Below, piece by piece: positions 58,726 through 64,000 of a DNA stretch of 64,000 bases. Position 1 is the stretch's first letter. The number at the start of each line of letters is the position of its first letter. The notes under the pieces are model-generated. The model was not told where the DNA came from and made no database searches. It saw nothing but the letters and a program-made list of their open reading frames with translations. A program made the translations under genes and the position numbers. Source of the DNA: Nitriliruptoraceae bacterium (GTDB lineage Bacteria; Actinomycetota; Nitriliruptoria; Nitriliruptorales; Nitriliruptoraceae); contig PXDB01000043.1 of assembly GCA_003565155.1 (NCBI GenBank), forward strand, positions 1 to 64,000. Reading direction: 5' to 3'.

Positions 58726-59714
58726 GTCACGGCCAGCATGGCCTCGACCGCGTGGCGCGCACGCGCGGCGGTGTCGGGCTCGACCACCACCTCGTGGGTC
58801 ATGGTCTCCAGGGAGGTGCGGATGTTCTGGATCGTGATCCGCTTCATGTGGGGGCACATGTTGCAGGGCCGGATGAAGGTGGTGTCCGGCGCGTCCGCAG
58901 CGACGTTGTCCGCCATCGAGCACTCGGTGATCATGGCCACCGATGACGGCTGGTGGTCGCGGACCCAGTCGTGCATCAGCTTGGTGGAGCCGACGACGTC
59001 GGCCGCGGCCAGCACGTCCGGTGGACACTCCGGGTGGGCGAGCACCGCAACCCCGTCGTGCAGGGCGCGGAGCTCCTCCACCTCGCTGCCGGTGAAGCGC
59101 TCGTGGACCTCGCACGCGCCGTCGTAGGTCACCACCTCGATGTCGGGGACCTGGGAGGCGACCCAGGAGCCGAGGTAGCGGTCGGGGATGAAGATGACGC
59201 GGTCCACGCCGAGCGAGCGCACCACCTCGACGGCGTTGGAGGAGGTGCAGGTGATGTCGGATGCGGCCTTGACCGCAGCGGAGGTGTTGACGTAGGTGAC
59301 CACCGGGGCGCCGGGGTGGGCGCGCCGCAGGTCGGCGATGTCGGCGGGGGTGATGGACTCCGCGAGGGAGCAGCCGGCCTTGAGGTCGGGGATCAGCACG
59401 GTCCGCTCGGGGGAGAGGATCTTGGCGGTCTCCGCCATGAAGTGCACCCCGGCCATCACGATCACCGCGGCGTCGGTGTCCGCGGCCATCCGCGCGAGCT
59501 GCAGCGAGTCGCCGGCGAGGTCCGCGACGCCGTGGAAGATGTCGGGCGTCATGTAGTTGTGCGCGAGCACGATGGCGTCACGTTGCTGCTTCAGGCGCTC
59601 GATGTCGGTGATGATCGGCTCGACGATGTGCCGTTCGACGTCGGGCAGGACCCCGGCGAGGCGGTCGTGGCCGAGTACCGGCAGGGTCGGCGACGGGGGA
59701 GTGAACGCGGTCAT
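58722..59714 (-). CDS. nadA: Quinolinate synthase
   Basis: IVLAHNYMTPDIFHGVADLAGDSLQLAR, AHPECPPDVLAAADVVGSTKLM, FIRPCNMCPHMKRIT (Fe-S Cys). Confidence 0.97.
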   Translation of the reverse strand: MTAFTPPSPTLPVLGHDRLAGVLPDVERHIVEPIITDIERLKQQRDAIVLAHNYMTPDIFHGVADLAGDSLQLARMAADTDAAVIVMAGVHFMAETAKILSPERTVLIPDLKAGCSLAESITPADIADLRRAHPGAPVVTYVNTSAAVKAASDITCTSSNAVEVVRSLGVDRVIFIPDRYLGSWVASQVPDIEVVTYDGACEVHERFTGSEVEELRALHDGVAVLAHPECPPDVLAAADVVGSTKLMHDWVRDHQPSSVAMITECSMADNVAADAPDTTFIRPCNMCPHMKRITIQNIRTSLETMTHEVVVEPDTAARARHAVEAMLAVT

Positions 59715-59764
59715 GCAGGCTGCTCCCTGACCGGTGCGGTGCGGTCGGATCGAGGACCGGAACA

Positions 59765-59787
59765 GTTATGCTCACTGCGAGCATAAC
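59765..59787. promoter_or_regulatory. 23-bp palindrome GTTATGCTC-ACTGC-GAGCATAAC upstream of nadA (candidate NrtR operator)
   Basis: Perfect 9-bp arms, 51 bp upstream of the nadA start; the adjacent gene encodes an NrtR-type regulator. Confidence 0.75.
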
Positions 59788-59897
59788 GCGAGGTTACCCG
59801 TCCGGACCCCGGTGGCGCCACCCCGACGGCCGCCCGCGTCCGGCCTGATGAGGCGACCGACGCCCCAAGGGCGGTCCGTGCCACGGGGCTGCCGTGC

Positions 59898-60794
59898 TCA
59901 GCGGTAGGGCAGCCCGAAGCCCGGCCGGGGACGTTCGAGCTGGACCTCCGGGCGGTAGCGGAACAGCTGCGCGGGCCGCCCCGCACCGGTCTGGCGGGTC
60001 TGGCCGGTGCCCTCGACCAGACCCGAACCGAGCACCAGCCTCCGGAAGTTCTGCTTGTGGACGTCCACGCCGGACAGCGCCTCGACGGTCCGCTGGAGCT
60101 CCAGCAGGGTGAAGGGCTCCGCCATCAGCTCGAACACCACCGGTCGGTAGGTCAGCTTGCCACGGATGCGTCCCAGCGCCGTGGCCAGGATGCGGCGGTG
60201 GTCGCTCAGCATCGGGGTCCCGGTGGCCAGCTCCGGTGGGTCACGATGGTCGTCGCGGAAGCGTTCGGTCACCAGGCCGACGCCGTAGAGCAGCTCGTAA
60301 CGCTCCAGCGCCCGGATCCCGTCCCATGGCGGCTGGAAGGTCATCGTCAGCCGCTGCGCTCGCTGGTCGTCGCCGTCCGCCCACCGTTCCAATTCCTCCA
60401 GCAGCTGCGTGACCACGGCCGGTGGACCGCCCCGGTGGTCCTCCCAGGGCAGCAGCCCGTGGACGTCCACCCACCGCGTTCCGGCGAGCGCGGAGGTCTC
60501 CTGCACCAGCGCGAGGTACCCGACGCTGAGGCGTCGCACCGCCGTGCTGTCGGGGGCGCGATCGCGGTCGCCGAAGGTGTAGAGCTGTTCCACGTAGCCG
60601 AGCTCCAGCTCGGTCTGCTCGCGGACGTAGCGGCGCAGGCCCCGCTCGAGGGTCTCATCGTGTTGGACGTCCAGTGGGCCGGCCGGCAGCGCCAGCGCAC
60701 CATCCTCGTCGATGGTGACCAGGACCCGCGGGGTGTGATCGGTGACCGCGAGCACGACGGCGTCGAGGGAGACCGCCAGGCGTCGGGCGCTCAT
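59898..60794 (-). CDS. NrtR-type transcriptional regulator (Nudix-like domain + C-terminal winged helix)
   Basis: Nudix-like N-terminus (VVLAVTDHTPRVLVTIDEDGALALPAGPLD...LERGLRRYVREQTEL) and wHTH C-terminus (FTLLELQRTVEALSGVDVHKQNFRRLVLGSGLVEGTG). Confidence 0.82.
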   Translation of the reverse strand: MSARRLAVSLDAVVLAVTDHTPRVLVTIDEDGALALPAGPLDVQHDETLERGLRRYVREQTELELGYVEQLYTFGDRDRAPDSTAVRRLSVGYLALVQETSALAGTRWVDVHGLLPWEDHRGGPPAVVTQLLEELERWADGDDQRAQRLTMTFQPPWDGIRALERYELLYGVGLVTERFRDDHRDPPELATGTPMLSDHRRILATALGRIRGKLTYRPVVFELMAEPFTLLELQRTVEALSGVDVHKQNFRRLVLGSGLVEGTGQTRQTGAGRPAQLFRYRPEVQLERPRPGFGLPYR

Positions 60795-61540
60795 GGCACG
60801 ACGGCAGCGAGGTGATCCGCGACGGCCCGCGCGATCGGCGCGTGCTGCGTCGGTGTGTCGAGGGTTGGTCTCGCCCGTGCGATGGCCTCCGCGGGGATGC
60901 GGTCGCTGCGGCTGTCCATCAGCGCGGCGGCGTAGGCCGCGGAGAACTCCGGGTGGCCCTGGAACCCCAGCAGGCTGCCGACCCGCAGCACAGCCACGGG
61001 TGCGTGCGCGCTGGTCGCCAGCAGCTCGCCGTCCGGTGGGAGGGCGACCACCTGGTCCTGGTGGCTGACCAGCAGGTCGAAGGGCGCTGACCGGCCGAGC
61101 GCCGCGGCGCCGGTCGGTGTCGGGGTGGCCCGGTGGACGCCGACCCCCCAGCCGACGGCGGCGCGTTCCACACGGCCACCGAGGCTGTGGGCGATGAGCT
61201 GGTGACCGAAACAGATGCCCACCGTCGGCACGGAGGCCGCGTGGGCGTCACGCAGCAGCGCGGCGAGGTCGTCGATCCAGGCGTGCGCGTCCGTGACCCC
61301 GAAGCGCGAGCCCGAGACCAGGAGCGCGTCGACATCGTCGAGGTCGGGCAGCGTCGCCCCACCGACGACATCGACACGGGTGAGCGCGATCTCTGGCGCG
61401 TGCGCGGCGAACAGTCGGAGGAACATCTCGCCGTAGTCGCCGTCGATCGCCCGTAAGGCGGGGTCGACGTGATCGCACTCGAGAAGGGCGACGTTACGGC
61501 GGGCGCGTTCGCCCGCCCCCGTCGGCTCGCCTCGACTGGG
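60791..61540 (-). CDS. Class I glutamine amidotransferase-like protein (start uncertain)
   Basis: VALLECDHVDPALRAIDGDYGEMF, GSRFGVTDAHAWIDDLAALLRDA, catalytic VGICFGHQLIAHSLGG, FQGHPEFS. Confidence 0.85.
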   Translation of the reverse strand, partial: PSRGEPTGAGERARRNVALLECDHVDPALRAIDGDYGEMFLRLFAAHAPEIALTRVDVVGGATLPDLDDVDALLVSGSRFGVTDAHAWIDDLAALLRDAHAASVPTVGICFGHQLIAHSLGGRVERAAVGWGVGVHRATPTPTGAAALGRSAPFDLLVSHQDQVVALPPDGELLATSAHAPVAVLRVGSLLGFQGHPEFSAAYAAALMDSRSDRIPAEAIARARPTLDTPTQHAPIARAVADHLAAVVP

Positions 61541-61566
61541 CCGCGCCTCGATCGGTCGTCTCCTGC

Positions 61567-62136
61567 TCAGCTGCCCTGCCCCGGCGCGATGACCTCGTCG
61601 ATCACCCCGTACTCGAGGGCGTCCGCCGCGGTCATCCAGTAGTCCCGGTCGGTGTCCTTGCGGATCGTCTCCAGGCTCTGGCCGGTGCGCTCGGCGAGGA
61701 TCTCGTTGATGCGCTCCCGGATCCACACGATGTTCTTCGCCTGGATCTCGATGTCCTTGGCGGTGCCGCGTGCGCCGCCCAGCGGCTGATGGATCATGAT
61801 GCGGGCGTTCTCCGTGGCGGACCGTGTGCCGGTCCCCGTCGCCAGCAGGAAGGCGCCAGCGGAGGCGGCCAGCCCGATGCAGCGGACGTTGACCTTGCTC
61901 CGCAGCAGCCGCATGGAGTCGTAGATGGCGAACATGCCGGTGATGATGCCGCCGGGGGAGTTGATGTAGAGCGTGATGTCCTCGTCGCTGTCCGCGTCCA
62001 GGGCCAGCAGCTGGGCGACGAGGTTGTCGGCGATGTCGTCCTCGAGCGCCCCCTTGAGGAACAGGATCCTCGACTCGAACAGCGTGTCGAACGCTCGGCG
62101 GGAGCCGCCCAGCAGCTTCTCGATCTCCTCGGGCAC
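61567..62136 (-). CDS. clpP: ATP-dependent Clp protease proteolytic subunit
   Basis: LYINSPGGIITGMFAIYDSM, CIGLAASAGAFLLATG (Ser), ARIMIHQPLGG (His), DYWMTAADALEYGVIDEVI. Confidence 0.95.
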   Translation of the reverse strand: MPEEIEKLLGGSRRAFDTLFESRILFLKGALEDDIADNLVAQLLALDADSDEDITLYINSPGGIITGMFAIYDSMRLLRSKVNVRCIGLAASAGAFLLATGTGTRSATENARIMIHQPLGGARGTAKDIEIQAKNIVWIRERINEILAERTGQSLETIRKDTDRDYWMTAADALEYGVIDEVIAPGQGS

Positions 62137-62412
62137 GGAGGATCCTTCTCGTAGATGATGGTGACGCCACGACCCGGGATGGTAGCGATGGGTCGTTGTG
62201 GGGCCGCCAGCCTGCGTGGGATGCGCTCAGGCGGCTGGTCGCGGCCGGGGTTCGCCGGAGGTGGCCGAGTAGTGGGGGCCGCGTCCTTGACCGTGCGCGG
62301 GTCGCGCAGCACACTCAAGCGACCACCGCACCCCGACGTGCGGCCACGCAGGATCTGCGGGGGGCGGCGACGGCACGTTCGGTCGTCGTCGATCAGGGGA
62401 GGAGGGCGTTGC

Positions 62413-63153
62413 GTGAGCGACATCGACGAGGTTGAAGGCGCACGCGCCCGACGATCGAGCGGCTCCCGGACCCTGTCACGGGGCCTGTCACTGTTGAACG
62501 CCCTCGGTGAGCACAGCGACGGGGCGACGGTGTCGGGGCTCGCGGAGTCCACCGGCCTGGACCGCGCGGTGCTCTACCGTCTGCTCGACACCCTGGTCGC
62601 GGAGGGGTTCGTCACCCGGGATGCGGAGACCCGCCGGTACCGGCTGGGGCTGTCGATGCTGGAGCTCGGGGTCCGGGCGGCGCAGGGCCTCGAGGTGCGG
62701 CGCCTGGCGGGACCACCCCTGCGGGCGCTGTCCGACGACACCGGCGAGACCGCATGTCTGGCCGTGCGTGACCGCGACGACCTGGTCGTCGTGGAGGTGA
62801 TCGAGCCGGGCGACCGCTTCGTGCAGGTCAACTACCGCGTCGGCTTCCGCCACGAACTCGGCGTCGCGGCGCACGGCAAGGCGCTGCTGGCGTTCCTGCC
62901 CGAAGGCGCCCGCAACCCGGAACTGCAGTCGGTGCGCCAGCGGGGGGTCGCCTACACACGCGACGAGCTGGAACCGGGCGCGTCCGGGGTGGCGGCGCCG
63001 GTGTTCGACCACACCGGTCGGGCCGTGGCCGCCGTCGGTATCGTGGCACCCACGGCGCGGCTCCCGGAGCCGGAGTCGATCGCGCTGCGCGTGCTCCGGT
63101 CCGCGCGTGAGATCTCGGAGCGGCTGGGTTGGCGGCCGCGGAGGGCGACCTGA
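62413..63153 (+). CDS. IclR family transcriptional regulator
   Basis: SRGLSLLNALGEHSDGATVSGLAESTGLDRAVLYRLLDTLVAEGFVTRD...VAAHGKALLAFLP...GVAAPVFDHTGRAVAAVGIVAP. Confidence 0.93.
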   Translation: MSDIDEVEGARARRSSGSRTLSRGLSLLNALGEHSDGATVSGLAESTGLDRAVLYRLLDTLVAEGFVTRDAETRRYRLGLSMLELGVRAAQGLEVRRLAGPPLRALSDDTGETACLAVRDRDDLVVVEVIEPGDRFVQVNYRVGFRHELGVAAHGKALLAFLPEGARNPELQSVRQRGVAYTRDELEPGASGVAAPVFDHTGRAVAAVGIVAPTARLPEPESIALRVLRSAREISERLGWRPRRAT

Positions 63154-63155
63154 TC

Positions 63156-63854
63156 GTGAGCGACACCACAGACGACACCCTGGACCACGACGCGGCGGTC
63201 ACCGAGCTGCTGGGGGCTCTGGCCTACGGGCAGTTGCGGGCCATCGAAGCGGCGGCCCGCCTGATCGCCGTCGCGCCGGACGCCGCGACCGCTGATCTGG
63301 CTGCGGACGTGGTCAACCACGAGTTCGGCGCGTACCGCACGCTCCATGACGACCTCACCGCCCGTAGCGGGGAGCCCAGCGCGCTCATGGACGCCATGAA
63401 ACCGTTCTTCGACAGCTACTTCGACCGGGCACCACTCGACGACTGGTTCGGTGCCAGCGTCTTCTTCGCCCTCGGGCTCCCCATCGCGGCCGACTTCGCC
63501 CGCGCCGTCGCCCCGGTGTTGGACGAGCACACGGGTGAGCTGGTGGTGGAGGCCATCGGTGGACGCGAGCGCTTCGAGGAGGCGGCGGTCGAGCAGTTGC
63601 GCGCGCAGTTGACCGACGCCGACGCCCAGGCGCGTGCCCGGCAGTTGGCCGGCGACCTCCTCGGTCGCGCGCTGACCAGCTACCAGGAGGCGATGGGCCA
63701 CACCGACGCACTGAAGGTCCTGTTCGCCGACGCGGCCGCTGCGGAGGGCACCTCGGGCGAGGCCCAGGTGAAGCGGCTCGCCATGGAGGTGCTCACCGGT
63801 CACCGGCGGCGCACCGTGACCCTCGGTCTCGAGAACCTCGACGAGGACCTCTGA
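63156..63854 (+). CDS. Ferritin-like-fold protein (MiaE-like helical bundle), tentative
   Basis: All-helical ORF, DAAVTELLGALAYGQLRAIEAAARLI...VVNHEFGAYRTLHDDL...PFFDSYFDRAPLDDWFGASVFFALGLPIAADF. GTG start inferred. Confidence 0.65.
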   Translation: MSDTTDDTLDHDAAVTELLGALAYGQLRAIEAAARLIAVAPDAATADLAADVVNHEFGAYRTLHDDLTARSGEPSALMDAMKPFFDSYFDRAPLDDWFGASVFFALGLPIAADFARAVAPVLDEHTGELVVEAIGGRERFEEAAVEQLRAQLTDADAQARARQLAGDLLGRALTSYQEAMGHTDALKVLFADAAAAEGTSGEAQVKRLAMEVLTGHRRRTVTLGLENLDEDL

Positions 63855-64000
63855 GGCCGCACCGCGGGCGTCGGGGCGGCTGAACCGGGTCGACATGCCC
63901 GCCGTGCGTCGCACGGCATCCGCCCTGTTGCGCCCACGCGGTGTGGAGTGACGCAACGGGACGTCCGGACGGTCCCACGGCGGCACGGCGCTGGTCTAGC

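Noticed and set aside
1-64000. tRNA, rRNA, prophage or IS element
   Set aside because: No cloverleaf-type sequence, rRNA core, integrase, transposase or phage structural motif was recognised on either strand by eye. Confirming this would need tRNAscan-SE, barrnap and ISfinder runs.

Overview
High-GC, actinobacterial-type chromosomal window with about 50 densely packed genes. I saw no rRNA, tRNA, CRISPR array, IS element or prophage. In order it contains: an exopolysaccharide block (UDP-glucose dehydrogenase, DUF4012, Wzz/BY-kinase, LMW-PTP, cupin, VanZ); a protoporphyrinogen-oxidase-like gene with a histidine phosphatase; SRAP; lipid and acyl-CoA metabolism (a tandem-fused acyl-CoA dehydrogenase, further ACADs including a methylsuccinyl-CoA-dehydrogenase-like one, a CaiB-type CoA transferase, enoyl-CoA hydratase, hotdog thioesterases, a TetR regulator); PBP1A; IlvD; a trypsin-like protease with C-terminal Cys repeats; ROK kinase; gltB; an M23 peptidase; korAB; a translationally coupled APH-HAD-NYN/LOTUS gene set; nadABC with an NrtR-type regulator and a matching palindrome; ClpP; and IclR. 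The least explained parts are (a) a ~1 kb block (52.88-53.81 kb) with three unrelated tandem-repeat families, one forming a strong hairpin, around a small membrane-protein gene whose start codon sits inside an inverted repeat; (b) the ACAD10-like APH+HAD pair coupled to an NYN/LOTUS gene; (c) several short non-coding tandem repeats between genes; (d) a frame-broken PAS-GGDEF relic. All assignments were read by eye from sequence; no searches were run.
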